From Pseudoalteromonas shioyasakiensis (lineage in GTDB: Bacteria; Pseudomonadota; Gammaproteobacteria; Enterobacterales; Alteromonadaceae), in contig CP058414.1 of NCBI GenBank assembly GCA_013391845.1, forward strand, positions 3,458,501 to 3,522,500: a DNA stretch of 64,000 bases, in the 5' to 3' direction. The translations under genes and the position numbers were made by a program. This document shows, piece by piece, positions 9,280 to 17,582 of the stretch. The notes under the pieces were generated by a model. The model ran no database searches and was not told the DNA's origin. It saw only the letters and a program-made list of their open reading frames with translations. Within the stretch, counting starts at the first letter, position 1; the number at the start of each line of letters is the position of its first letter.

Positions 9280-10337
9280 TACAGTTGCTCTTTGTGTATC
9301 ACGTAGTCAAACATCGAAATTACCTTTTCGACACTTATTTGCGCCATTAAATCAGCCCCTTTAACGCGTACTCCCCAAGGTAGCTCTTGCGCCGTTTTGC
9401 CAGTTTGTTCAAGTAAATTTTGGTGATAAACCTCAACAACATAATCTTGATACAAATAAGGTCCTGTGCGTTTTGGGTTTGAATGGGCATACAAACCTAT
9501 AACAGGTGATCCTACCGTTACAGCCATATGCGCAGGCCCAGTATCAGGAGCTAACACTAACGCCGCACGTTTCAAAACACATAGCAGTTCTTTTAGTTGG
9601 GTTTTCCCTACTAAGTTAAGCACAGGAGCAGAACTATGTGCGATAATTTGATCTGCTAGTTCGTTCTCTAAAGGCGTTGGACCGCCGGTGATAACCACCG
9701 AAAAGCCTTGTTGATAAGCATGTTCAGCAAGTGCAGCATAACGTTCGGGTAACCAGTTACGCTCTTTTTTACTTGCCGCAGGTGAGATAACAAAAATACG
9801 CCCGGTTAAACGCTCTTCACCTAATAGCGCATCGGCTGCTTGTTGGTGCTGCTCGGTAATTGGCATTTGCCATTGAGGTTTGTAATCAGGCGTACCAATA
9901 GCTTGAGCAAAGCCTTTAAAGCCTTCTAATACATGAGCCTCTGATTGCGGGGCAATACGTTTATTAATAAACAAGCTATGTAACTCTTTTGAACGAGCCC
10001 AATCAAACCCCACTTTGACCTTTGCTGGAATACAACGGGCTGCTAAATTCGCTCTTAGTGCTACTTGCATATGTAATAGCACATCAAATTTAAGACCTTT
10101 GAAAGCCTCTTTTAGTTGCTGATAAGCCTGTTTACCCTGCTTTTTATCGAATACAACAAACTCAACACCAGGTAAATCGGCCAATAACATAGCCTCAACT
10201 TTACCTATCACCCAGGTAATTTTTGCCTTCGGGTGTGCCTTTTGAATTGCTTGCACTGCTGATACGGCATGACATACATCACCAATAGCCGAAAGCCTTA
10301 AAATACAAATATCTGAATAGGAGGTTGATTGAGTCAC
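9279..10337 (-). CDS. LPS heptosyltransferase-family (GT9) glycosyltransferase
   Basis: A 352-residue glycosyltransferase family 9 protein. The N-terminus ILRLSAIGDVCHAVSAV and the C-terminal LVLAPDTGPAHMAVTVGSPVIGLY are the hallmarks of ADP-heptose:LPS transferases (RfaF/WaaC group), where the donor binds. The stretch ARSKELHSLFINKRI is closer to the WaaC/OpsX side, so it may add the first heptose, but the acceptor cannot be fixed from sequence. The start is GTG at 10337. It is coupled to gmhB and divergent from kdkA, all in LPS inner-core assembly. Confidence 0.9.
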   Translation of the reverse strand: MTQSTSYSDICILRLSAIGDVCHAVSAVQAIQKAHPKAKITWVIGKVEAMLLADLPGVEFVVFDKKQGKQAYQQLKEAFKGLKFDVLLHMQVALRANLAARCIPAKVKVGFDWARSKELHSLFINKRIAPQSEAHVLEGFKGFAQAIGTPDYKPQWQMPITEQHQQAADALLGEERLTGRIFVISPAASKKERNWLPERYAALAEHAYQQGFSVVITGGPTPLENELADQIIAHSSAPVLNLVGKTQLKELLCVLKRAALVLAPDTGPAHMAVTVGSPVIGLYAHSNPKRTGPYLYQDYVVEVYHQNLLEQTGKTAQELPWGVRVKGADLMAQISVEKVISMFDYVIHKEQL

Positions 10338-10461
10338 GTGCGCCCTTAGCTACAGCAAATAATATGCGATCTTAAATTAACTTGATGCTAATGCAAGCAC
10401 TTATGCGAAAAGCTAAAAATACGGTAAGATAGGGCTAATTTTATTTAATCTTGAAGTTGTT

Positions 10462-11184
10462 ATGTTCGAAACTCAGCATCTACAAAACACCACACTTTTG
10501 TGTCACCCAGCCTATAAAGATGAGCTCACGCAACAGTGGTTTGATGCCAGTTATTGGCAACAACAAGAGAAAATAGTCGGAGCTAAAAAAGGCCGCGCAA
10601 CAGCGTGGTTTTTTAAGCATCAACAGCTTACAGGTGTTCTGCGCCACTATTGGCGTGGTGGTTTAGTAGGTAAGTTGCTGAGCGACCAGTATTTATATTT
10701 TGGTTTAGAGCAAACCCGTGTCTATAAAGAATTCGCGCTGATGATGCGTTTGCGTGAGCTTGGTCTAAATGTGCCAAACCCTATTGCGGCAAAAATTACC
10801 ACCAGTGGCTTTATCTATCGCGGCGATATCATCACCGAGGCGGTGACAGGGGCAAAAAGTGTGTTAGATATTTTAATCAGTCGCTCTCTCAGCCAACCTG
10901 AACTCAAAGCGATTGCTGTGACTCTCAGCGAGTTTCATAATCACGGGGTATATCACGCAGACTTAAACATCAATAACATCTTATTCGATGATACAGGAAA
11001 GGTGTTTATCATCGACTTTGACCGGGGCGAAATAAAACAGCCGCACGCCAGTTGGCAAAAAGAAAACATTAAACGCCTTGCCCGTTCATTTGCAAAAGAG
11101 CAAGGCCGTAACGAAGTGATGCATTGGCATCAAAGTGATTGGCAATCACTGCTGTGTGACTACCAAGCTTTGCTTAAGACTTAA
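10462..11184 (+). CDS. kdkA: Kdo kinase KdkA
   Basis: A 240-residue protein kinase-like enzyme of the 3-deoxy-D-manno-octulosonic acid kinase family. The catalytic loop is [14 protein letters not shown] and the metal site IIDFDRG. It phosphorylates Kdo-lipid A at the 4-OH of the first Kdo, a step found in bacteria with a single phosphorylated Kdo (Haemophilus, Vibrio). This agrees with waaA nearby. It is divergent from the heptosyltransferase, and its 3' end overlaps the convergent hldE by 11 bases. Confidence 0.92.
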   Translation: MFETQHLQNTTLLCHPAYKDELTQQWFDASYWQQQEKIVGAKKGRATAWFFKHQQLTGVLRHYWRGGLVGKLLSDQYLYFGLEQTRVYKEFALMMRLRELGLNVPNPIAAKITTSGFIYRGDIITEAVTGAKSVLDILISRSLSQPELKAIAVTLSEFHNHGVYHADLNINNILFDDTGKVFIIDFDRGEIKQPHASWQKENIKRLARSFAKEQGRNEVMHWHQSDWQSLLCDYQALLKT

Positions 11185-12613
11185 TTTTGCTAATAACGTT
11201 AGATGTTGAGCACCCATTAAGAAACTCAAGTACTTCGACTTTTCCGCCATGGCGTAGAACATGATCAGCACCTGCAATTTGATCTACGGTGTAATCGCCG
11301 CCTTTGACTAGCACATCAGGGCTAATTTGCTCGATTAGCTTTGCTGGTGTGTCATTTTCTTCAATGCTGCCAAACGGAATAACCCAATCAACTGATGCTA
11401 GCGCACTTAATACCATGGCACGTTCATCCAGTGGATTAATTGGTCTTTCTGGGCCTTTTAAGCGAGAGATTGATTCGTCATTATTTAAGCCAACAACAAG
11501 CCTATCACCACGCGCTTTAGCCTGAGCAAGGTAACGCACATGACCAGCGTGAAGAATATCAAAGCAACCATTAGTGAAAACTATTTTTTCACCATTTTGT
11601 TTTGCAAACTCAATGTGCTGAAGCACATCTTCAAATGGTGTTTGATAATGCTCACCGGTTTGCTGTAAATATTGACCAAGCTTACGACTCAACTCTTCTG
11701 GCGATACTGTTGCTGCGCCAAGTTTACTTACCGCAATACCTGCAGCAAGATTGGCAATTTCAACCGCATCTTTTGCTGCCATACCCGCACCAAGCATCAC
11801 TGCAAGCGTCGCGATTACGGTATCACCAGCGCCGGTTACATCACTGACTTCAAGCTGCTGGGCCGCAAAGTCGAATTTATCTGTCTGACTGATTAACGAC
11901 ATACCATGCTCTGAACGAGTTAATAGCATAGCGGCAATACCCGCTTCACTAATTAGCTTACGAGCACTATCAGTTAAGCTTTGCTCAGAATCAGTTTTAC
12001 CACCAGCAAGCTTAAACTCATTTAAGTTAGGGGTAATGTAATCAGCACCGCAATATAAGCTTAAGTCGGATGATTTAGGGTCGATAAGTACCGTTTTACC
12101 TGCTTTCTTTGCAACCTGAACCATTTGTTGAATTAAGCTAAGAGAGCCTTTGTTGTAATCAGAAAACAACACAAAATCGTAGTCATCTAACACCAGCTCT
12201 AAACGGTTTAGTAACAATTGGCTGTGTTGCTCAGTAAAGGTCTCTTCAAGATCAAGACGTACAACTTGTTGATGACGGCTAATAACACGCATTTTGGAAA
12301 TAGTTGGTAAATCGCAAACACTGACTAATTGCGAATCAATTTTTTCTGAACTTAAAATTGTTTCAAGAATTTGCCCGCTTTCGTCTTCACCAACTAAGCC
12401 TAACAAGCCCACTTTACCATCTAAACGTGCAATATTTTTTGCTACGTTGGCTGCGCCACCTGCTTTGTCTTCAAACTTACTGACTTTTACAACAGGTACT
12501 GGAGCTTCAGGCGAAATACGCCCTGAGTCGCCATGCCAGTATCTATCTAGCATGACATCACCAACGACTAAAATACGTGCCTTTGAAAGGTTTTTTAGTA
12601 ACGCTAAATCCAT
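11174..12613 (-). CDS. hldE: Bifunctional heptose kinase / adenylyltransferase HldE
   Basis: A 479-residue fusion (E. coli 477). The N-terminal PfkB-type kinase domain (about 1-320) has DVMLDRYW and the GAGDT anion hole; the C-terminal nucleotidyltransferase (about 345-479) has [14 protein letters not shown] with the HxGH motif. It phosphorylates D-glycero-D-manno-heptose 7-phosphate and later adds AMP. The frame is open 15 codons further upstream, but MDLALLKNL is the family start and its ATG overlaps the gmhA stop by 1 base, so 12613 is chosen. Confidence 0.96.
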   Translation of the reverse strand: MDLALLKNLSKARILVVGDVMLDRYWHGDSGRISPEAPVPVVKVSKFEDKAGGAANVAKNIARLDGKVGLLGLVGEDESGQILETILSSEKIDSQLVSVCDLPTISKMRVISRHQQVVRLDLEETFTEQHSQLLLNRLELVLDDYDFVLFSDYNKGSLSLIQQMVQVAKKAGKTVLIDPKSSDLSLYCGADYITPNLNEFKLAGGKTDSEQSLTDSARKLISEAGIAAMLLTRSEHGMSLISQTDKFDFAAQQLEVSDVTGAGDTVIATLAVMLGAGMAAKDAVEIANLAAGIAVSKLGAATVSPEELSRKLGQYLQQTGEHYQTPFEDVLQHIEFAKQNGEKIVFTNGCFDILHAGHVRYLAQAKARGDRLVVGLNNDESISRLKGPERPINPLDERAMVLSALASVDWVIPFGSIEENDTPAKLIEQISPDVLVKGGDYTVDQIAGADHVLRHGGKVEVLEFLNGCSTSNVISKIKS

Positions 12614-13203
12614 TACTTTTGCTCCGCTACAACCATATCGATGGCTTCGCATAACCAATGACCGATGAACATATGCGCTTCTTGAATACGCGCTGTTTCA
12701 TCATTTTTAATGATAATTGGTAACTTAGCGATGTCTTTTACCTTACCACCATCTCGGCCTGTTAATGCGACTGTAAAAGCGCCGATTTCATTTGCAGCTG
12801 CCAGGGCGAGGTTGATGTTAGGGCTAGTACCAGAGGTAGTTAAACCAATCACTAAATCTTCTGGCTTACATAACGCCTGCACTTGACGCTCAAATACAGT
12901 ATCAAAATGATAGTCATTACTGTGAGCGGTTAATATTGAGGTGTCCGTTGTCAATGCAATAGAAGCTAATGGACCTCGTTCCAATTTATAACGCACAACA
13001 AACTCAGCAGCTAAGTGCTGAGCATCTGCCGCGCTACCACCATTACCAAACCAAATCACCTTACCACCCGCTTGCAAAGCACTGTGGCATGCTTCAAGTA
13101 ATTGCATCACTTCAGGGTGGTAGGTTTCCATCGTCTCAAACAACATTTGATGACGATTTAAACTTTCGAGGTAGCTTGCCGCTACTGAATCAAGATTTGA
13201 CAT
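12613..13203 (-). CDS. gmhA: Phosphoheptose isomerase GmhA
   Basis: A 196-residue SIS-domain protein with [24 protein letters not shown] and TTSGTSPN. It isomerises sedoheptulose 7-phosphate to D-glycero-D-manno-heptose 7-phosphate, the first heptose step. It is immediately upstream of hldE, which takes its product. GmhA and the replication protein DiaA are related; the length and the [19 protein letters not shown] segment, plus its place beside hldE, favour GmhA. Confidence 0.93.
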   Translation of the reverse strand: MSNLDSVAASYLESLNRHQMLFETMETYHPEVMQLLEACHSALQAGGKVIWFGNGGSAADAQHLAAEFVVRYKLERGPLASIALTTDTSILTAHSNDYHFDTVFERQVQALCKPEDLVIGLTTSGTSPNINLALAAANEIGAFTVALTGRDGGKVKDIAKLPIIIKNDETARIQEAHMFIGHWLCEAIDMVVAEQK

Positions 13204-13235
13204 AGATATTCCTTAAAAAGTATTAACGGCTTTGC

Positions 13236-14723
13236 TTACCAAAAATATGCAACAGATAACCAAGTATAGTTATCTCCAAATACATCTTCACCATAAGTAA
13301 GAGTTGTCTCTAATGTATGCTCATTTAATTGGCGTGTGTTACTTAGTTGAAGCTCAACGGCGCGTTCATAATCGCCAGTCGTTTGACCCCACTCATTTAG
13401 ATAGTTACTTTCATTTTCTATCAATGTTAGCTTACTGCGCCAGAATGAGCGGTAGCTTTCACTATAAGTTAACTCCATGCTGTGCACCTGTGTAGGAGGT
13501 GCATCTGCGTAAACTCTCGCAACGCCATTGGCATGCAAGTCAGTATATCGCTGATCAGCCGCATAATGTCCCGTTACAAAACCACTAACCGTATTACCAT
13601 ATACTGGGTATATCTCATTGACGTACCACAGACTATGCATATTGGTATATTCGTACCTAAGCGACATTTTATTACTCAGCTTTGGTAAGAAGAAGCCAAA
13701 ATTACTAACAGTATTACCAAATTGGTAGTTCTTATGATTTTTTGTATCTTCACCACCATATTCAAAGTAAAGTTCAACGGGCATTCCCCAATTAAAATTT
13801 ACAGTGCTGGTAATTGTTACGTATTGGTCACCTAACTCATTATCTTTACTACCAGTGAGGCCTGAGTTGTCATTACCTGCGGGATCAAAAAATGCGTCAA
13901 CCACATCACCAGCATCTACTTTACGGGGCCCACCGCCAAACTGCATCATTCTATTAAGGCCAATCTTCCAACCATCAAGCGGCTCAATACTAAAATGCGT
14001 TCCAGCAAGCTTTGGTGTGCCACTATGAAGCTCATTTTGATAAAGAATGCCATTATCGACATGTTCAAGTTCAGAATAATAAAGCTCAAAGTCAAAATTC
14101 CACCAGTTATGAGCTGGTTTTACCATTCCCAAAGAAATCGAAGGTGCAGTTTTAGCATTGGTAGAAATAATTTGTGCAGAGTGCTTAAAAGGTGAAAACC
14201 AGTGCTCTTTATAGCCAAGGTTTAACTGTAAATCTCTCCCTGCGAAGCTGATAAAGGAATTGTAATTTACAAACTTATTTGCTTTGGCTCGATAATCAAC
14301 ACCAACTTGTACTAAAGTGTAATCATTGGCACGCCAAATACCTTCGAAGAAGCCTTGCCCCCATTCATTAGAACTAAGTCCGCGTTGATTAGCTATTTTC
14401 TTGGTATTATCTGTATCTACTTGTAATTTTACACCGACACGAGTGATTGCATCATCACTTTGATACGGCTTTATTTTTGAACGAATAACAGCAGCTAACC
14501 CCGGCTCGTCCTTTGCTAGTAAAAGAAGTGCTTTTTCGACTTCTGCTAAACGATATGGCTTAGCCATAGGAGTGCCAATTGTTAGTGCAAACAAAGTATC
14601 TAATTGATGATCAAGCTGTGCATCCATACCAATAGGTAAATAAGCAGTTGGCGTTGCTAATAAAGGCATTGAGCAACTTAGTAAAGCACCTATTACCGAG
14701 GCTTTTATCATTTTAAATTTCAT
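13236..14723 (-). CDS. Wzi-family outer-membrane capsule assembly protein
   Basis: A 495-residue protein with an N-terminal signal peptide ending near LLATPTAYL and a long C-terminal region of alternating amphipathic strands ending in WLSVAYFW, typical of an outer-membrane barrel with a terminal aromatic residue. It resembles the Wzi family, which anchors capsule at the cell surface (for example GKEHWFSPFKHSAQ-like and HNWWNFDFELYYSE segments). No wza/wzc cluster is in view; its place beside LPS core genes fits a surface-polysaccharide role. Substrate unknown. Confidence 0.8.
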   Translation of the reverse strand: MKFKMIKASVIGALLSCSMPLLATPTAYLPIGMDAQLDHQLDTLFALTIGTPMAKPYRLAEVEKALLLLAKDEPGLAAVIRSKIKPYQSDDAITRVGVKLQVDTDNTKKIANQRGLSSNEWGQGFFEGIWRANDYTLVQVGVDYRAKANKFVNYNSFISFAGRDLQLNLGYKEHWFSPFKHSAQIISTNAKTAPSISLGMVKPAHNWWNFDFELYYSELEHVDNGILYQNELHSGTPKLAGTHFSIEPLDGWKIGLNRMMQFGGGPRKVDAGDVVDAFFDPAGNDNSGLTGSKDNELGDQYVTITSTVNFNWGMPVELYFEYGGEDTKNHKNYQFGNTVSNFGFFLPKLSNKMSLRYEYTNMHSLWYVNEIYPVYGNTVSGFVTGHYAADQRYTDLHANGVARVYADAPPTQVHSMELTYSESYRSFWRSKLTLIENESNYLNEWGQTTGDYERAVELQLSNTRQLNEHTLETTLTYGEDVFGDNYTWLSVAYFW

Positions 14724-14876
14724 AATTGCTTCGTTGATTTGTTAAGTAACCGAAATACTACCAAATAAGCCAATAGTAAACACTTAAAACTCTCATTGAT
14801 AACCGTTTTTAACATTTTATATTTAGATCGCGTAGGTTCCACGCTATCATAACGTTTTATCCATATAGGCTAGGCA

Positions 14877-16136
14877 ATGGCGCGCATTTTATACTCTTTA
14901 CTTTTATACCTACTAAGCCCACTGGTTATTTTCTACCTGTATGTTTTACGTGGGAAAAAGAATAAGGGTTACCGTGAGCACTTTGCTGAGCGCTTTGGCT
15001 TTTCGAATTTATCGCATCACGATGTTGTTTTTCATTGTGCCTCTGTAGGTGAAGTGCTAGCGGCAACCCCGCTTATCAAGGCCGTTCAATCAGAAAATCC
15101 AGTGCTTACTATTTTAGTAACCTGTAACACCCCTACAGGCCGCGAACAAATAAAAAATAACTTTAAAGACTCTGTTAGCAGCTGTTATTTACCGATTGAT
15201 TTTTTCTTTGCTACGCGTCGATTTTTAAAACGTATCAAGCCAAAGGTACTGTGTATTTTAGAAACTGAACTTTGGCCTAACCTTATGGCTCAAAGCAACA
15301 GCTACGGCACAAAAGTTCTTGTGTTAAATGCCAGACTTTCAGCCAAATCACAGCAAGGCTACCAAAAGGTAATACCTTTAACTAAAGTGATCATGCAGTC
15401 TATTAGCGACCTTGCCAGTCATAATCAAGATGATGCCAAACGTTTTATTGAGCTTGGTTTAAAGCCTGAAAAGGCACGCGTATTTGGCTCAATTAAATTT
15501 GATATTACGCCAACAAATGAGCAATTAAATAAAGTCGCAGCACTTAAAAACAAATATAACAACGAGCGATTTATCTGGGTTGCAGGCTCCACTCACCCTG
15601 TTGAACATGAGCTTATTTTAAGTGCTCATGAAAAGCTGTTAAAAGCCTTACCCAACGCTCTTTTGATTATTGCTCCGCGTCACCCAGAGCAATTTGATAA
15701 AGTCGCAGAGATATTAAAAAGCTCAACGATGAACTTTAGTCGTCGTAGTGAAGATAACTATGACAACCAACAAGTTGTGCTAGCTGATACTTTAGGCGAG
15801 TTACAATGCTTATATGGTGTGGCAAACATCAGTTATGTTGGCGGAAGTTTAATAGAGCGAGGCGGCCATAATCCATTAGAGTCAGCAGCGTTTTCTGTTG
15901 GGGTATTAGCAGGTCCTCATACCTATAACTTTGACCATATTTATCCTGAGCTGATTAGTGCTCAAGGAGCTAAAATTGTCATCGATGAAAACCAACTAGC
16001 TGACACACTTATCTCTTTGAGTGCTAATCCACAGGAGACGATTAAGCTTGGTCAACAAGCTCAGAAATGCGTTGCTAATAATCAAGGTGCTATCAGTAAA
16101 ACGGTCAATTTAATTGAGCTTTACTTAGAAAAGTAA
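14877..16136 (+). CDS. waaA: 3-deoxy-D-manno-octulosonic acid transferase WaaA
   Basis: A 419-residue inner-membrane GT-B enzyme with an N-terminal membrane anchor (about 1-20). REHFAERFG holds the catalytic Glu region; HCASVGEVLAATPLI and YVGGSLIERGGHNPLE are family signatures. It moves Kdo from CMP-Kdo to lipid IVA. KdkA 4 kb away modifies its product. It is divergent from the Wzi-like gene and probably co-transcribed with the DUF1415 gene 27 bases downstream. Confidence 0.96.
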   Translation: MARILYSLLLYLLSPLVIFYLYVLRGKKNKGYREHFAERFGFSNLSHHDVVFHCASVGEVLAATPLIKAVQSENPVLTILVTCNTPTGREQIKNNFKDSVSSCYLPIDFFFATRRFLKRIKPKVLCILETELWPNLMAQSNSYGTKVLVLNARLSAKSQQGYQKVIPLTKVIMQSISDLASHNQDDAKRFIELGLKPEKARVFGSIKFDITPTNEQLNKVAALKNKYNNERFIWVAGSTHPVEHELILSAHEKLLKALPNALLIIAPRHPEQFDKVAEILKSSTMNFSRRSEDNYDNQQVVLADTLGELQCLYGVANISYVGGSLIERGGHNPLESAAFSVGVLAGPHTYNFDHIYPELISAQGAKIVIDENQLADTLISLSANPQETIKLGQQAQKCVANNQGAISKTVNLIELYLEK

Positions 16137-16163
16137 TTTAGAGAAATAGAATAGAGAAAGAAT

Positions 16164-16724
16164 GTGACTGCAAAACAAGCGATGAATCGCCCAGAAAAAC
16201 AAATGCGCGAATGGGTATCAAGCGTAATCGTAAAATACAATTTCTGCCCCTTTGCCCGTAAAGAAGTTGAAAGCAATTGCATTCATTATCAAATCAGTCA
16301 GTCTATTACACTTGATGATGCAGTAATGGATATGCTTGAGCAGTGTAGCGAGTTAGATCAGCAAGCACAGCGCGAAACAACCCTTTTGATGTTTGAACAA
16401 GGCTTTAAGGACTTTGAAGAGTTCTTAGATTTAGTCGATTTAGCCAATGCGCTTTTAGCTGCGCAAGGTTATGAAGGTAAATATCAAATAGCCAACTTTC
16501 ACCCTGACTATGTCTTTGCTGACAGTGATGACAGCGATGCTGCAAATTATACCAACCGTGCACCTTACCCGACACTGCATTTGATTCGTGAAGCCAGTAT
16601 GAGCGAAGCGTTAGATAACTACAATGAACCAGAGTCTATTCCGGAGCACAATATTAAACTTGCAAGGCGCAAAGGCATCGACTTTTGGCAGCAATTGTTA
16701 CAAAACTGCATCGATAAACGCTAA
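16164..16724 (+). CDS. DUF1415 family protein
   Basis: A 186-residue soluble protein of the DUF1415 family, of unknown function. It has an N-terminal WVSSVIVKYNFCPFARKEV with a conserved Cys-Pro-Phe-Ala, and YPTLHLIREASM near the C-terminus. The start is a GTG at 16164 behind an AGAGAAAG ribosome-site-like run; an ATG six codons in is the alternative. It follows waaA by 27 bases and ends in a strong terminator. Confidence 0.88.
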   Translation: MTAKQAMNRPEKQMREWVSSVIVKYNFCPFARKEVESNCIHYQISQSITLDDAVMDMLEQCSELDQQAQRETTLLMFEQGFKDFEEFLDLVDLANALLAAQGYEGKYQIANFHPDYVFADSDDSDAANYTNRAPYPTLHLIREASMSEALDNYNEPESIPEHNIKLARRKGIDFWQQLLQNCIDKR

Positions 16725-16745
16725 TGTTTACCAATCGTGTAAATG

Positions 16746-16772
16746 TAAAAAAGCCAGCAGTGCTGGCTTTTT
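16746..16772. terminator. Bidirectional intrinsic terminator, DUF1415 / ydbL
   Basis: AAGCCAGCA / TGCTGGCTT (16751-16759, 16761-16769), flanked by A-runs on the left and T-runs on the right, so it can serve both converging transcripts. Confidence 0.8.
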
Positions 16773-16804
16773 CTGTTTTGTACTGATTCGTTTAATAAAG
16801 TGAG

Positions 16805-17140
16805 TTATTTTTTTACCCACTGACCGTTCACTTCAATGTAGTGACCCGGCTTAGTTTTCTCGATAGTTTTAGCGGCTGCAAGTGCTTCAACTTGCGCTAA
16901 AGAGAGGTTGTTCTTTTTCGCCAGTTTTAAATATTGCTCTTTGCGCTTTGCATTTATTTCTTCAACCACCGCTTTTGCTTCACTGTTATTAACCACTAAA
17001 CCTAAATAGCCTGAGCTGTTTTCACCCACTAGCCCTTGGCTCTTTGCATCATCAAGGCTGATAGCCCATACAGAGAAAGATAAACAAACAGCACTGATCA
17101 TGGTGATCACATTTAGTTTTTTAAGTTGTAATTTACGCAT
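16805..17140 (-). CDS. ydbL: YdbL family periplasmic protein
   Basis: A 111-residue protein of the DUF1318/YdbL family with an N-terminal signal peptide (residues 1-27) and the family pattern LDDAKSQGLVGENSSGYLG. It is the last gene of the ydbH-ynbE-ydbL operon. In E. coli YdbL is a periplasmic factor that helps the YdbH-YnbE intermembrane bridge assemble. TAAGGAG precedes the ATG. Confidence 0.9.
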   Translation of the reverse strand: MRKLQLKKLNVITMISAVCLSFSVWAISLDDAKSQGLVGENSSGYLGLVVNNSEAKAVVEEINAKRKEQYLKLAKKNNLSLAQVEALAAAKTIEKTKPGHYIEVNGQWVKK

Positions 17141-17149
17141 GTTTGCTCC

Positions 17150-17332
17150 TTAGAATAATTCACTATCATCACTGAATAAGGTATCAAGTTCTTTATCCAC
17201 TTTTACGCGGATCTCATGATCAACTTTTACATTTAAGTTGATTGTAATCGGCTCTTTTGCTGCCACCTCTACACGGTGAGTACAGGCACTCAGCATGCCT
17301 ACAGCCGTCAGCATTACTAACCACTTAGCCAT
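17150..17332 (-). CDS. ynbE: YnbE family outer-membrane lipoprotein
   Basis: A 60-residue lipoprotein: lipobox LSAC, then HRVEVAAKEPITINLNVKVDHEIRV, matching the E. coli YnbE core. The frame is open about 18 codons further, but AAGGAAG just before ATGATGG fixes the start at 17332 (or 17335, spacing 4). The start codons overlap the shifted ydbH 3' end. YnbE forms the outer-membrane end of the bridge that carries phospholipid with YdbH. Confidence 0.87.
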   Translation of the reverse strand: MAKWLVMLTAVGMLSACTHRVEVAAKEPITINLNVKVDHEIRVKVDKELDTLFSDDSELF

Positions 17333-17582
17333 CATTGCTTCCTTTTTTTGCATACTCTTTCTCAACTCTTTGAGTAATTTCATCACTTAAACGCAGTGCC
17401 CTAAGTAAAGTAAATACATTCTCTTCATGATTATAATTAAAGTTCACCGCTTGTTGCTGCGCTTCATTATAACCCTCTAAATTGACACCTAAATGTAACC
17501 AACCATCTGGTTTGAGATTAACACTACTACGTAGTTTTTTAATATCTAAATTTTCAAGTAAACTCAGCGTTGTGCTCAGTTT
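17325..17582 (-). pseudogene. ydbH: Displaced C-terminal end of YdbH (frameshifted)
   Basis: After the stop at 17554 the next frame stays open for 84 codons, from LSTTLSLLENLDIKKL to the stop TAA at 17325-17327. It reads as a normal YdbH C-terminus (VNLKPDGWLHLGVNLEGY, NHEENVFTLLRALRLS, ITQRVEKEY). Removing one A from the AAA run (TTT at 17580-17582 on the plus strand) joins QQQE to LSTTL and gives one 817-residue protein whose stop overlaps the ynbE start. Cause: real mutation, phase variation, or a sequencing error; the sequence alone cannot decide. Confidence 0.8.
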